From Bacillota bacterium (GTDB lineage: Bacteria > Bacillota > Clostridia > Christensenellales > Aristaeellaceae): a stretch of 64,000 nt of DNA. Of this stretch, positions 8,509-16,821 are shown in pieces. The stretch's first letter is position 1, and each line of letters begins with the position of its first letter. The translations under genes and the position numbers were made by a program. The DNA is taken from NCBI GenBank assembly GCA_023459275.1, contig JAEWVC010000019.1:101017-165016 (forward strand), in the 5' to 3' direction. Below the pieces are notes generated by a model, which was not told where the DNA came from, made no database searches, and saw nothing but the letters and a program-made list of their open reading frames with translations.

Positions 8509-9342
8509 TCAAACGCAGCACTTCATCTTTTCCATCCTGCCGCCGCGGATGATATAGACCCCGCCCACCCGGTCGCGCCAGGCCATGTCCACCGTCACAT
8601 CCCGCCCGCACACGATACCCGCGCCGGAAAGCGCCCGGCAGGTAGTGTTGTAGGCCAGCTCCGGCAGATTGTTTTCCGCGCTCAAGTGTCCCAGCACCAC
8701 GTGCCGGACACCGGCGTCCGCCAAGGCCAATACGCCCTCCGCGCAGGCGTCGTTGCTCAAATGTCCCTTGTTCCCCAGGATGCGCTTTTTCAGCGTCTGG
8801 GAATACCGCGGGTTCTGTTTGAGCATTTCGGGATCGTGGTTGCTCTCCAGCAGCAACAGATCCACTCCCGCCAGTTGGTTTAGCACATTCTTGCGCAGGA
8901 TGCCCATATCCGTGGCCGTGGCCACGCTGAAAGCGCCGTGGCTCAGCCGGTAGCCCACTGGCTCCGCCGCGTCATGGGGGATCTCAAAGGGCGTCACGCC
9001 GATGTCGTCCACATAAAAATCCGTGTCCGGATAGAACTCCCGGCGGTTGCGGTCCTTCACGGGGCCAACGCTCCGCTCCATGGCGTACCAGGTACCCGGC
9101 GTGGCATAGATAGGCAAATCAAACTTGCGGCTTAAGATCCCCGCGCCCTTCACATGGTCCGTATGCTCATGGGTGACCAGGATGCCCGACAGGCTGGCCG
9201 GGTTCACGCCGATTTGGGCCAGGGCCTCTATCACTGTTTTTCCCGGCAGCCCGGCATCCACCAGCAGCCGCGTCCGCTCCGTGGCCACGTACAGCGCGTT
9301 GCCGCTGGACCCGCTGAACAGGGGGCAAAACACCATTTCCAT
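8509..9342 (-). CDS. MBL-fold metallo-hydrolase, WalJ/YycJ type
   Basis: 277 residues from ATG 9342, which follows GGAAAGGAG by about 9 bases; an upstream in-frame start at 9480 would add 46 residues with no homology-like character. The opening FCPLFSGSSGNALYV and the metal motif THEHTDH (residues 57-63) are typical of the YycJ/WalJ branch of the metallo-beta-lactamase fold, whose members are suggested to act as nucleases linked to cell wall or replication control. In many Bacillota this gene sits with walRK; no two-component genes are in this window. Confidence 0.88.
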   Translation of the reverse strand: MEMVFCPLFSGSSGNALYVATERTRLLVDAGLPGKTVIEALAQIGVNPASLSGILVTHEHTDHVKGAGILSRKFDLPIYATPGTWYAMERSVGPVKDRNRREFYPDTDFYVDDIGVTPFEIPHDAAEPVGYRLSHGAFSVATATDMGILRKNVLNQLAGVDLLLLESNHDPEMLKQNPRYSQTLKKRILGNKGHLSNDACAEGVLALADAGVRHVVLGHLSAENNLPELAYNTTCRALSGAGIVCGRDVTVDMAWRDRVGGVYIIRGGRMEKMKCCV

Positions 9343-9479
9343 CCGGCAGCGCTCCTTTCCAAAGGAAATCTGTTCCTCATTATATCGCGGTTTGGACAGG
9401 ATGGCAATACAATGGCTTGCGTTTTCCAGAGACTTGGCCCATAATAAGAACACAACCACGTACCAAGGAGGATACACCA

Positions 9480-9785
9480 TTGCCTATCGCCGCCGCGTCC
9501 AGCCTGTGGGTCAGGATCATCAAGAGCCACCGCATCGTAAAGCAGGCCACCATCCCCTGCACGCGGGATGACCCTATGGAGGCGCTTCAGTCCGCCTTGA
9601 AGGAACTGGACCTGTCCCGCCCGCTGTGGCTGAACAAAAATCAGCGCGAATGGGACGAATTCGGCCAGACGCGCTTTACCCAGGAGCATTTTGTGGAATC
9701 CGTCGGCTTCGACCGGCTGGAGATAGAGTATATCAACCCCCTGGCCCCCAAACAAAAAAGCCGAGACCCCCGCAACGAAGCCTGA
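9480..9785 (+). CDS. Small conserved-looking protein of unknown function
   Basis: 101 residues from a TTG start that lies 8 bases after a strong AAGGAGG (9465-9471); no ATG fits. The product begins MPIAAASSLWVRIIKSHRIVKQ and is charged and soluble, with two patches that look conserved (RPLWLNKNQREWDEFGQTRFTQEHFVESVGFDRLEIEYI falls in the last half). It is divergent from the WalJ-like gene and is followed immediately by a dispersed repeat. I do not recognise the family. The good ribosome site and the change from repeat-like to codon-like sequence are why I believe it is real. Confidence 0.65.
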   Translation: MPIAAASSLWVRIIKSHRIVKQATIPCTRDDPMEALQSALKELDLSRPLWLNKNQREWDEFGQTRFTQEHFVESVGFDRLEIEYINPLAPKQKSRDPRNEA

Positions 9786-9789
9786 CATG

Positions 9790-9856
9790 CCAGGGGCTCC
9801 GCCCCTGGACCCCGCTCAAGGGAATATTATTCCCTTGAGAATCCCTTACCTTTATG
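9790..9856. repeat. 65-bp double-hairpin dispersed repeat, copy 2
   Basis: CCAGGGGCTCCGCCCCTGG, then a second stem of CTCAAGGGAA/TTCCCTTGAG, then AATCCCTTACCTTTATGA. It matches 7368-7432 in order and spacing, with compensatory changes in the second stem. It begins 4 bases after the stop of the small unknown gene. Confidence 0.75.
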
Positions 9857-9928
9857 AACTAGAGCCCTTCCCTGCCTCCCTTTGAAGGGAGGGGCCACCG
9901 ATTGTCCCAATGGAATCCGTCCAATTCT

Positions 9929-11338
9929 TTACCGATAGTTATCCCGCAAATATTCGAATATCTTTTTCGCGATGGGGGCGGCGTCCGCGCCGCCGCTTTC
10001 CCCCTGCTCCTTGATGACGCTCACGGCATAGGGCATATCGGAATCCCCCAAAAAACCCACATACCAGGCATTGACGATATTTTCATAATTCACGGTGGTT
10101 TCGGCGGAGCCCGTTTTCCCGTATACGGTCACGCCGCTCACGTCGGCATTGTGGCCGGTGCCGCTCACCGTTACCTGGCGCATAGCCGCCTTGACGGCGG
10201 CGGCAATATCCTCGGGCATAGCACGCCTGTACACCTTTGCGGTATACTCCTTGCGCACAGCGCCGCTGTCATTGTACACGGCCTTGATAAGCCCGGGCTC
10301 CATCATCACCCCGCCGTTGGCCACCGCCGCGGCCACCATGCACATGTGCAGGGGTGTGGTCTGCACGCCGCCCTGCCCGGCCCCCGACCAGGCAATCTGC
10401 AGCTTGTCCCGCCCGGTGGTGGGATAGACGCTGTTTTCCACCACCAGGTCCCTAAACAAAAAATTGTCGTTGAAGCCAAAAGCTTCCGCCGTCTTGCGCA
10501 GCCGCTCGTCAGTAAGCTCCAGGGCAAGGGATGCGAATATATTGTTGCAGCTTACGGCAAAGGCTTCTGTCAGCGTCCTGTCGTTGTGCACAGCCCTTCC
10601 AAAGTCGGTGATGATCCCGGTCCCCACCTGCAATTGCCCCGTGCAGGTCAGCGTCCTTGTGGCAATGCCCGGCAGGTTTTCCAGCGCCGAAGCCATGGTG
10701 ACGATCTTGAACACGCTGCCCGGGTAATACTTTGCCTGAATCACCCGGTTCCAGAAAGGTTTTTGCGGATCGTCGTCGCTGACCGCATCAATATCGTCGG
10801 GGTCAAAAGTGGGCAGGCTGACCATGGCCAGCACCTCGCCCGTTTGATAGTTCATCACCACAGCCGCACCGGCAGCGCCCTTGGGGAAGGCGTTCACGAT
10901 GGCGGTGCACAGCCGGCTGTCCGCCGTCAGGCCCAGATTGTCGCCCTTTCGGTCGGCGCTGCGGAATGCCTGCAGCAGCCGTTCGGCGAAGGTGGTTTCA
11001 AACCCCAGCAGATAGCTGGACATAAAGGATTCCACACCGTTGGACACATAGTTGTCCCTGTCCCCCAGCAGGTGGACCACAGCCCGGCGGCTGCTTTCAT
11101 CCGCTTGGTATACGCGCTCGCCCTGGGCGTTGGTGGTGGCAAGCACCACACCGTTGCGGTCCAGCACATCCCCCCGGATCACGGAAGATTTCCCTTCCAG
11201 CACCCGGGTGTTGCCCCTGTGGGAAAACCAGCGGTTCCCGTACACAGTGACGCTGTACCCGCCATAGACGGCCAGCAAGGCAAACATCCCCGTGAGCAGC
11301 AGTGCCAGGAGCCTGAAATTCATGCGCTGCTGTTTCAT
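9929..11338 (-). CDS. Penicillin-binding transpeptidase (class B PBP-like)
   Basis: 469 residues: a short cytoplasmic start, one membrane segment (about residues 9-30), a small dimerisation/linker region and a transpeptidase domain. The active-site motifs are complete: SVFK (Ser208-Lys211), SCN (Ser263-Asn265) and KTG (Lys408-Gly410). It cross-links peptidoglycan outside the membrane. It is shorter than E. coli PBP2 or PBP3 (about 580-630) because the N-terminal pedestal is reduced, which matches the PbpA-like proteins found next to FtsW/RodA and FHA genes in Actinobacteria and Clostridia. Its ATG overlaps the stop of the upstream FtsW-like gene (ATGA). Confidence 0.92.
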   Translation of the reverse strand: MKQQRMNFRLLALLLTGMFALLAVYGGYSVTVYGNRWFSHRGNTRVLEGKSSVIRGDVLDRNGVVLATTNAQGERVYQADESSRRAVVHLLGDRDNYVSNGVESFMSSYLLGFETTFAERLLQAFRSADRKGDNLGLTADSRLCTAIVNAFPKGAAGAAVVMNYQTGEVLAMVSLPTFDPDDIDAVSDDDPQKPFWNRVIQAKYYPGSVFKIVTMASALENLPGIATRTLTCTGQLQVGTGIITDFGRAVHNDRTLTEAFAVSCNNIFASLALELTDERLRKTAEAFGFNDNFLFRDLVVENSVYPTTGRDKLQIAWSGAGQGGVQTTPLHMCMVAAAVANGGVMMEPGLIKAVYNDSGAVRKEYTAKVYRRAMPEDIAAAVKAAMRQVTVSGTGHNADVSGVTVYGKTGSAETTVNYENIVNAWYVGFLGDSDMPYAVSVIKEQGESGGADAAPIAKKIFEYLRDNYR

Positions 11339-12597
11339 GGCGTGCCTCCTTCCCAGGCATCGGATACGCCAAGCCGGGCCAGCCGCGTATCTTCCTTCAA
11401 AAGATCTTCATTCCGGCTTGCCACGCCCTGAAGCATGCCGATCAGGCAAAGACAGCTTACCAGGGAGGTGCCGCCCTCGCTGACGAAGGGCAACGTAACC
11501 CCGGTGATGGGGATCAGCTTGATGACTCCCCCGATGATCACAAAGGTCTGCACGCCCAGCATCACCACGCAGCCCATGGCCAGCAGCGCGTGGAAGCCCT
11601 CCCGGGAAGCCATGGCGATGCTGACCCCGCGCCAGAGCAGGATCACGTAGATCAGGAGCACGCACAGCCCGAAGAGAACGCCAAACTGTTCACACAGCAC
11701 CGCGAAGATGAAGTCGGAGGTGTATTCCGGAATATCCCTGGGCGAGCCCAGGCCCAGGCCCACGCCCAGCAGCCCGCCGCTGGCAATGGCAATCAACGAC
11801 TGCACGATCTGAAACCCGCTGACAGCGTAATCGCTCCAGGGGTTTCGCCAGGCGGCAACCCGTTTTCTGACATGGTCAAACAGGTAATACCCCGCCACCG
11901 CCGCGCCGCCGCCGCCCAACAGGCCCAGGAGCGTTATGGACAGGTTGCTGGAGGAGGCGTAATACATCAAAAGTGTGGTGGAATAATATAGCAGCGCCGT
12001 GCCCAGGTCCTTTTGCAGCATCAATATGCCCAGGCTGGATACCGACAAAAAGAGCCAGGGAAGCATCCTGTGGCGGCTCATATAGTAAGCCAGCACGATC
12101 AGCAGCGACAGTTTGGCAAGCTCGCTGGGCTGCAGGGACTGGCCGCCGATCTTGATCCAGCTTTTCGCGCCGTTGATGGTGGTGCCCACCACAATGGGCA
12201 GCGCCAACGCGCCCAAAGACACAAAAATCAGCAGAAAGGCGATCCACCGCCAGGAGCGGATCTTATGCACAAGCACGATAGTCACCAGCATGCAGGCAAG
12301 CCCCACGCCGTAATGCAGTGCCTGTTCCAATCCGTACTCCGGCTTGATGCGGTACAAAAGCAGCACGCCCAGCGCGCACAGAAAATTGGTCAGGGACAGG
12401 AGCAGCTTGTCCGCCGGGAAAAGCCTGGGCAGCACCATGGTGCCGATATAGATCATCACAGGCACGGCAACCGCCAGCAAAAGCCCCTGGAGGTTGATCT
12501 CTTCCTTTTGAAAAGAGATCAGCAAAAACGCGCTGAAATAAAAAAGCATCATGACGCTGATGAGCATCCATGCCGGGTCGCGTTTCCTGCCTTTCAT
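11335..12597 (-). CDS. SEDS-family peptidoglycan polymerase (FtsW/RodA/SpoVE-like)
   Basis: 420 residues with about ten membrane segments. Family signatures include the loop GAKSWIKIGGQSLQPSEL and, near the C-terminus, a GGTSLVSCL segment. SEDS proteins polymerise lipid II glycan strands and work with a class B PBP, here the adjacent downstream gene. I chose ATG 12597 because it overlaps the FHA gene stop as ATGA and has GGAGG upstream; the open frame extends further but would run through the FHA gene. Whether it serves elongation, division or sporulation cannot be told from sequence. Confidence 0.92.
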   Translation of the reverse strand: MKGRKRDPAWMLISVMMLFYFSAFLLISFQKEEINLQGLLLAVAVPVMIYIGTMVLPRLFPADKLLLSLTNFLCALGVLLLYRIKPEYGLEQALHYGVGLACMLVTIVLVHKIRSWRWIAFLLIFVSLGALALPIVVGTTINGAKSWIKIGGQSLQPSELAKLSLLIVLAYYMSRHRMLPWLFLSVSSLGILMLQKDLGTALLYYSTTLLMYYASSSNLSITLLGLLGGGGAAVAGYYLFDHVRKRVAAWRNPWSDYAVSGFQIVQSLIAIASGGLLGVGLGLGSPRDIPEYTSDFIFAVLCEQFGVLFGLCVLLIYVILLWRGVSIAMASREGFHALLAMGCVVMLGVQTFVIIGGVIKLIPITGVTLPFVSEGGTSLVSCLCLIGMLQGVASRNEDLLKEDTRLARLGVSDAWEGGTP

Positions 12598-13445
12598 CCC
12601 TGCCGCCTCCCCCTGTGGAACAGCCCTCGCTTGGGCGGCGGCGCGCTCTGTTCCTCCGTTTCCCATTCCGGTCCGGGATAAGGCTCATTTTGTGCGGTAT
12701 AGGGCGCTTCCTCCGGATATGGTTCCCCCTCCCCGTCCGCGGGATATCCCTCATCATACGGGGGTGCATAGGGTCCGGCACTTGGCAGGTAGGGGCCGGT
12801 ATCCATAAAGGCGCGGAGCCGCTGGCGGTGGGGCTGCGTATCGTTGTCCCAGCCCGGGAGATATCCCTCCGGCGGCTCCTTGGCATCGGTCACCGTCCAG
12901 TCCGTATAGACGTAGCCGGGCTGGGCGGGCGCGTTTTCTTCCGGCGCATCCGGCTGGAATGCGGCGGTACGGATGGTTTCAAGGCCCATGAACAAGCGCA
13001 TGCGCAGCACCGCATCCCCCACCGCAAGGCGGGAACCATGGTGCATCGTACCTTCCCGCCGGCTGGATTCCGGCTCCTGGCCGTCCACCGTAAATGTCTG
13101 CCCGGGGGCGGGGATCAGGATCAAGCCCACCCCGTCCACAAACCGGAAATCGCCGTGCCGGCCGGCTACGCCCGGGCATGGCACGCTGACATCGCAGCTT
13201 CGCAGGCTGCCAAACGTGCCCTCTCTGGGCAGGGGGATCACCGTGCCGGGCGGCAGCGCGTCGCTGCCCGCCAGCACCACCAATTCTCCCACCAGTCCCG
13301 CATCCGGAAGCTGCTTCAACCGCCGGCGCCTTGCCCTGGCATCCTTGCGCAGCCACAGAAAACTGCGCCAGACGATAACCACGGCCAGGAACGCAAACCA
13401 ATACCGCGCCCCCAGCGCCATCAGCTCGTATGCCTGCGCCGGCAT
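12594..13445 (-). CDS. FHA-domain membrane protein
   Basis: 283 residues. One membrane segment lies at the N-terminus (about residues 10-30), then a basic stretch, then a forkhead-associated domain (about 60-150) with the characteristic FGSLRSCDV and GRHG elements that bind phosphothreonine. The last 130 residues are Pro/Glu/Tyr-rich and probably disordered. FHA proteins encoded next to SEDS and PBP genes are thought to link Ser/Thr-kinase signals to wall synthesis. It is the first gene of the three-gene operon FHA - SEDS - PBP; no Ser/Thr kinase gene is in the window. Confidence 0.85.
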   Translation of the reverse strand: MPAQAYELMALGARYWFAFLAVVIVWRSFLWLRKDARARRRRLKQLPDAGLVGELVVLAGSDALPPGTVIPLPREGTFGSLRSCDVSVPCPGVAGRHGDFRFVDGVGLILIPAPGQTFTVDGQEPESSRREGTMHHGSRLAVGDAVLRMRLFMGLETIRTAAFQPDAPEENAPAQPGYVYTDWTVTDAKEPPEGYLPGWDNDTQPHRQRLRAFMDTGPYLPSAGPYAPPYDEGYPADGEGEPYPEEAPYTAQNEPYPGPEWETEEQSAPPPKRGLFHRGRRQG

Positions 13446-13478
13446 TCCGCCACCGCCTTTCCTCTGCCTAACGCATAC

Positions 13479-13487
13479 AGTATAGCA
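13479..13487 (-). promoter_or_regulatory. Extended -10 promoter for the FHA-SEDS-PBP operon (candidate)
   Basis: On the minus strand TGC-TATACT forms an extended -10 element about 40 bases upstream of the FHA start. No good -35 is seen. Confidence 0.4.
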
Positions 13488-13641
13488 TAAAAACGATAAA
13501 AGAAGGTATTTTCTTGCTGTCTATGCAAGGCGGATGCCGGTATCCTGCCAAACTTTTGAAGCGTTTGAAGGGGAGGTGCGGAACGGCATGTTTTTACAAA
13601 AACCTCCTTCCTCACCCACTTGCTCTGCAGTTCGGTGGGTG

Positions 13642-13670
13642 TTGAAATGTGCTGCATGATGGATTATAAT
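13642..13670 (+). promoter_or_regulatory. Sigma-A-type promoter for the DUF951 gene
   Basis: TTGAAA (13642-13647) and TATAAT (13665-13670) are separated by 17 bases, placing transcription start about 20 bases before the ATG. Confidence 0.7.
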
Positions 13671-13699
13671 GATTGCAACTATTTTCCGGAGGTCATTGC

Positions 13700-13918
13700 A
13701 TGGAGGAGATCCGGCTGGGCGACCGCATCAAGACGCGCAAAACGCATCCTTGCGGCAGCGATGAGTGGACGGTCATCCGCACGGGAGCCGATATCAAGAT
13801 CAAATGTATGGGCTGCGGGCGCATCGTGATGATGGACAGGGCCGTGTTTTTGAAGCGCCGGAAAAAAGTAATAAGCCCTGGCCCGCCTTTTCCCACCGAT
13901 CCTCCGCAAAACGGATAG
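13700..13918 (+). CDS. DUF951-family small zinc-binding-like protein
   Basis: 72 residues from ATG 13700, which follows CCGGAGG by 7 bases. The family pattern is clear: LGDRIKTRKTHPCGSDEWTV, then GADIKIKCMGCGRIVMM, with cysteines in HPCG and CMGCG. DUF951 proteins are short, conserved in Bacillota and of unknown function, often near ribosome-linked GTPase YchF or signal peptidase genes. A consensus promoter lies right in front. The Lys/Arg-rich tail could contact nucleic acid. Confidence 0.88.
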   Translation: MEEIRLGDRIKTRKTHPCGSDEWTVIRTGADIKIKCMGCGRIVMMDRAVFLKRRKKVISPGPPFPTDPPQNG

Positions 13919-13954
13919 CCTGCCTGCCCGATGGGGCGGGAAGGCCATTTTCTT
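13918..13954 (+). terminator. Terminator-like imperfect hairpin
   Basis: GCC-TGCC-TGCCC pairs imperfectly with GGGCGGGAAGGC and is followed by ATTTTCTT. It overlaps the DUF951 stop codon and separates it from the signal peptidase genes. Confidence 0.4.
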
Positions 13955-14017
13955 GGTTATGCCGGAATATGGGGCCATTATTTAGAAGCCTCATCAAACA
14001 AAGGAGGCCGTTTTCCC

Positions 14018-14623
14018 ATGAGCACCGAACCTGATAAAGATATCCAGGCGGAAGGCAATCAAGCCGCCAAGGCCAAGCCGAAAAAGGACGCGAAAAAAGA
14101 AATGATAAGCTGGATCCTGACGATTGTCACGGCTGTGGCTGCCGCATTGCTGATCCGCACCTTCTTGTTCGAGCCCATCCGGGTGGACGGCGAAAGCATG
14201 ACTGACACGCTTAACGACACGGAACTGGTATTCGTCACCAAGCCCGAGTATTATCTGGGCACGCCCCAAAGGCAGGACGTGATCATCTGCAAATATCCGG
14301 ACAGGAAAAACCAGTATTTTGTAAAGCGGCTCATCGCGCTGCCCGGCGATACGGTGCAGATCAAATATGATGTCCTTAGCCGGACGAATACCCTGTATGT
14401 CAACGGGGAAGCTGTGAGTGAGCCTTATTTGACCCCCACCCGCAACGACAGCAACAACTCCTACGGGCCCGCCACCCTTGGGGAAGACGAGTACTTTGTG
14501 ATGGGGGACAACCGGGACAACAGCAACGACAGCCGGTATGTGGGTCCCCTCCACCGCAGCCAGATCGTGGGCCATGTGCGGTTCGTGTTCTTCCCGTTCA
14601 GCAGTATCCGCGCGGTAAAATAG
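14018..14623 (+). CDS. lepB: Type I signal peptidase, paralog 1
   Basis: 201 residues: charged N-terminus, one membrane anchor (about residues 30-48) and the S26 catalytic domain. The nucleophile is in VDGESM (Ser60), the general base in FVKRLIALPG (Lys103), and the GDNRDNSNDSR box E is present near the C-terminus. It removes signal peptides from exported proteins at the outer face of the membrane. ATG 14018 has AAAGGAGG 9 bases upstream. It is closely related to the protein at 16228-16818 and more distantly to the next gene. First of a cluster of three. Confidence 0.93.
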   Translation: MSTEPDKDIQAEGNQAAKAKPKKDAKKEMISWILTIVTAVAAALLIRTFLFEPIRVDGESMTDTLNDTELVFVTKPEYYLGTPQRQDVIICKYPDRKNQYFVKRLIALPGDTVQIKYDVLSRTNTLYVNGEAVSEPYLTPTRNDSNNSYGPATLGEDEYFVMGDNRDNSNDSRYVGPLHRSQIVGHVRFVFFPFSSIRAVK

Positions 14624-14663
14624 GCATCAAGCGCGACCGCCCAGTCGCAAAGGGGGGATCGGG

Positions 14664-15281
14664 ATGGCCAGGCGAAAAGAAAATGGGAAGGAAACCCGTC
14701 CCGTCGGTCTCCCCCTGCTTCCCCTTCCCGAAACGCAGACCGATCCCGCTGTGGAAGCCAAAAGAGCCCTCCGCGAGATCCTGTCGTGGGTCGCCGTTTT
14801 TGCAGGAGCTGTCTTGGTAGCCGCATTGGTGCAGTTTTTCGTGCTGGAGCCACTCCGGGTGGATGGCCGGAGCATGAATGAAACGCTGATCAATAACGAG
14901 TTCATTCTGGTCTCCAAGGCCGATTACTGGAGCATGGACCCCAAGCGCCTGGATGTGGTCATCTGCCGGTATCCCGACCGGGAGGACACCTATGTCAAAC
15001 GGGTGGTGGGTCTCCCCGGAGACACGGTGGAGGTGCACAAGGATATGGTGCTGGTAAACGGCACAGCCCTTCACGAGGACTACATCACCTACCCCGCCGA
15101 TTACGATTATGGGCCCATCACCCTTGGGCCAGACGAATACTTCGTGCTGGGGGACAACCGCATCCACAGCACCGACAGCCATGTGATCGGCCCCATCAAG
15201 CGCGACGCCATTCTGGGCCGGGTGCGGCTGGTGATTTATCCTCTGGACAAAATCCGAACGATCTCCGTGGGCCAGGAATGA
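14664..15281 (+). CDS. lepB: Type I signal peptidase, paralog 2 (divergent)
   Basis: 205 residues with the same layout: a Pro-rich cytoplasmic start, one membrane anchor (about 38-60), nucleophile Ser70 in VDGRSM and base Lys112 in YVKRVVGLPGD. Box E is altered (GDNRIHSTDSH instead of GDNRDNSNDSR), and the spacing between boxes is shorter than in its neighbours, so it may prefer different substrates. It starts 40 bases after paralog 1 with AAGGGGGG in front and is probably co-transcribed with it. Confidence 0.92.
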   Translation: MARRKENGKETRPVGLPLLPLPETQTDPAVEAKRALREILSWVAVFAGAVLVAALVQFFVLEPLRVDGRSMNETLINNEFILVSKADYWSMDPKRLDVVICRYPDREDTYVKRVVGLPGDTVEVHKDMVLVNGTALHEDYITYPADYDYGPITLGPDEYFVLGDNRIHSTDSHVIGPIKRDAILGRVRLVIYPLDKIRTISVGQE

Positions 15282-15316
15282 CTGCGGCCCCTGGGCACGC
15301 CTGCCAAAGAAACTGC

Positions 15317-15347
15317 GCCCCGCCCATCATGAGCGGGGCAAAGTTTG
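15317..15347 (+). terminator. Hairpin terminator after the signal peptidase pair (candidate)
   Basis: GCCCCGC (15317-15323) pairs with GCGGGGC (15333-15339), followed by a T-containing but mixed tail (AAAGTTTGTTCTT). It would separate the two lepB genes from the sigma-factor unit. Confidence 0.45.
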
Positions 15348-15376
15348 TTCTTCCATAAAATTCTTGTAAAAATAGG

Positions 15377-15408
15377 TGTAACTTTTCGGCTTTTTCCGCG
15401 AGTATAAG
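15377..15408 (+). promoter_or_regulatory. Possible ECF-type promoter in front of the sigma factor
   Basis: GTGTAACTTTT followed about 12 bases later by CGAGTATAAG resembles the GTAAC / CGT-A arrangement of ECF-dependent promoters and lies 36 bases before the sigma gene, as expected for autoregulation. The fit is suggestive only. Confidence 0.35.
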
Positions 15409-15443
15409 AATGTACACGCGGGCGCGGCGAAGGAGGGACCGGT

Positions 15444-15977
15444 TTGCAGGACGACAACGCCCTCATGCGGCGCGTGAAGGACGGCGACAAGCAGGCGTTC
15501 GAGGCGCTTGTCCTGCGCCACCGGGAATCGGCCCTCAAGTTGGCCGCGCGGTATGTGTCCGATCCCTACCTGGCCGAGGACGTGGTGCAGGAATGCTTTG
15601 CGGACCTGTACCTGCACGCGGGCGCCTACAGAACGGATTTTTCCTTCACCACGTTTTTAAGCGCGCTGGTCCGTCACAAAAGCGCCGATCTCATGCGAAA
15701 ACGCAGGCACAGCCCGCTTCCCCTCACGGATGCGCCGGAGGGAGCGTCGGAGGAAACGCCGGAAAGCCTGTGCGTACGCCGGGGTATCTACACGGGGCTG
15801 TACAGGGCGATCGACGGTTTGAGCGCGCGGCAGCGGAAGATGCTGGTGCTCTTTGCCGTTCACGGCCAGGACTACCGCCAAATCGCCGCCGGTCTGAATA
15901 TCACCGTCCCGCAGGTGAAGGCCGGGCTCCACCGCATCCGCAAAAAGCTGAAAAAAGCAAGGGAGGACTGGACATGA
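15444..15977 (+). CDS. ECF-family RNA polymerase sigma factor
   Basis: 177 residues from a TTG start with AAGGAGGG 6-7 bases upstream. Region 2 includes LVLRHRESALKLAARYV and DVVQECFADLYL (the -10-binding helices); region 4 contains the helix-turn-helix DYRQIAAGLNITVPQVKAGL before a basic tail. It would direct RNA polymerase to a small regulon. The next gene overlaps its stop (ATGA) and encodes a tiny one-pass membrane protein, where an anti-sigma factor normally sits. The unit is flanked by signal peptidase genes, suggesting an envelope or secretion-stress response. Confidence 0.9.
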   Translation: MQDDNALMRRVKDGDKQAFEALVLRHRESALKLAARYVSDPYLAEDVVQECFADLYLHAGAYRTDFSFTTFLSALVRHKSADLMRKRRHSPLPLTDAPEGASEETPESLCVRRGIYTGLYRAIDGLSARQRKMLVLFAVHGQDYRQIAAGLNITVPQVKAGLHRIRKKLKKAREDWT

Positions 15978-16192
15978 GCAACCAAAAAGACCCCTTGGCC
16001 GGCCTGTGGGCCGCCGTTGAGGAGAAGTCATGCCTGCTTAACGCCGCCGGGCTTTTGCTTGTTGCCCCCGAGACGCGGGAGCACAGCTTTCTCCGCCCCG
16101 TCATCGCCGCCGCCTGCGCGCTGGCTCTGTGGCTGATGCCCCTGGTTTCCGCCGGCGAAGGCATGCCCGCGCTTGGCAGGCTGGTATGGTAA
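15974..16192 (+). CDS. Small single-pass membrane protein coupled to the ECF sigma factor (possible minimal anti-sigma)
   Basis: 72 residues starting at the ATGA overlap with the sigma gene. The first 40 residues are soluble (MSNQKDPLAGLWAAVEEK...), followed by a basic-flanked hydrophobic segment (about residues 44-62, VIAAACALALWLMPLVSAG) and a short tail. Its position and translational coupling are those of an anti-sigma factor, but it is far shorter than a ZAS- or RsiW-type protein and has no HxxxCxxC zinc motif, although a cysteine is present. I infer a sigma-binding or sigma-tethering role; I do not recognise a family. Confidence 0.7.
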   Translation: MSNQKDPLAGLWAAVEEKSCLLNAAGLLLVAPETREHSFLRPVIAAACALALWLMPLVSAGEGMPALGRLVW

Positions 16193-16227
16193 TCCAAAAT
16201 TGATTCTTTGATGAGGAGGCCCTTTCC

Positions 16228-16818
16228 ATGACCGAACTTCCCCCCATCCAAACGGCGCCCGGGAAAAAGGCGGCCAAACCCAAAAATACGCGCAAGGAAA
16301 TCTTAAGCTGGATCCTTACCCTGGTAGCCGCGGTGGCTATCGCCCTTGTGGTGCGCACCTTTTTGTTCGAGCCCATCCGCGTGGATGGGGAAAGCATGAC
16401 GGATACGCTCCAAAACGGGGAACTCATGCTGGTCACCAAGCCGGAATATATCTTTGGATCGCCCCAGAGGCAGGATGTGATCATCTGCCGGTATCCTAAC
16501 CGCAAGGAATATTTCGTAAAAAGGCTCATCGGGCTGCCCGGGGACACGGTGGAAATCAAGTATGACAGCAAGGCCGGGATCAACAGGGTATATGTGAACG
16601 GCGAAGCGCTTGACGAGTCTTATCTGACGCCCTCCAGGGACAACAACCCCGATACCTACGGCCCGGTGACCCTTGAGGAGGACCAATACTTTGTATTGGG
16701 GGACAACCGGGACAACAGCAACGACAGCCGGTATGTGGGCGAGCTTCACCGAAGCCAGATCGTGGGCCATGTCCGGTTCGTGTTCTACCCCTTTGCCGGT
16801 GCCCGGACGGTGGAATGA
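16228..16818 (+). CDS. lepB: Type I signal peptidase, paralog 3
   Basis: 196 residues. Membrane anchor about residues 25-43, nucleophile Ser56 in VDGESM, base Lys98 in YFVKRLIGLPGD, and an intact GDNRDNSNDSR box. It is very close to paralog 1, including identical stretches such as FEPIRVDGESMTDTL, and looks like a fairly recent duplicate. GAGGAGG lies 8-9 bases before the ATG. It follows the small membrane protein by 35 bases and may be part of the ECF unit. Its stop is 3 bases from the convergent VanY-like gene. Confidence 0.93.
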   Translation: MTELPPIQTAPGKKAAKPKNTRKEILSWILTLVAAVAIALVVRTFLFEPIRVDGESMTDTLQNGELMLVTKPEYIFGSPQRQDVIICRYPNRKEYFVKRLIGLPGDTVEIKYDSKAGINRVYVNGEALDESYLTPSRDNNPDTYGPVTLEEDQYFVLGDNRDNSNDSRYVGELHRSQIVGHVRFVFYPFAGARTVE

Positions 16819-16821
16819 ACG

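Noticed and set aside
9902..11431. Long plus-strand open frame opposite the penicillin-binding protein
   Set aside because: It is rich in His/Gln/Arg as expected from an antisense frame, while the minus strand has complete transpeptidase motifs.
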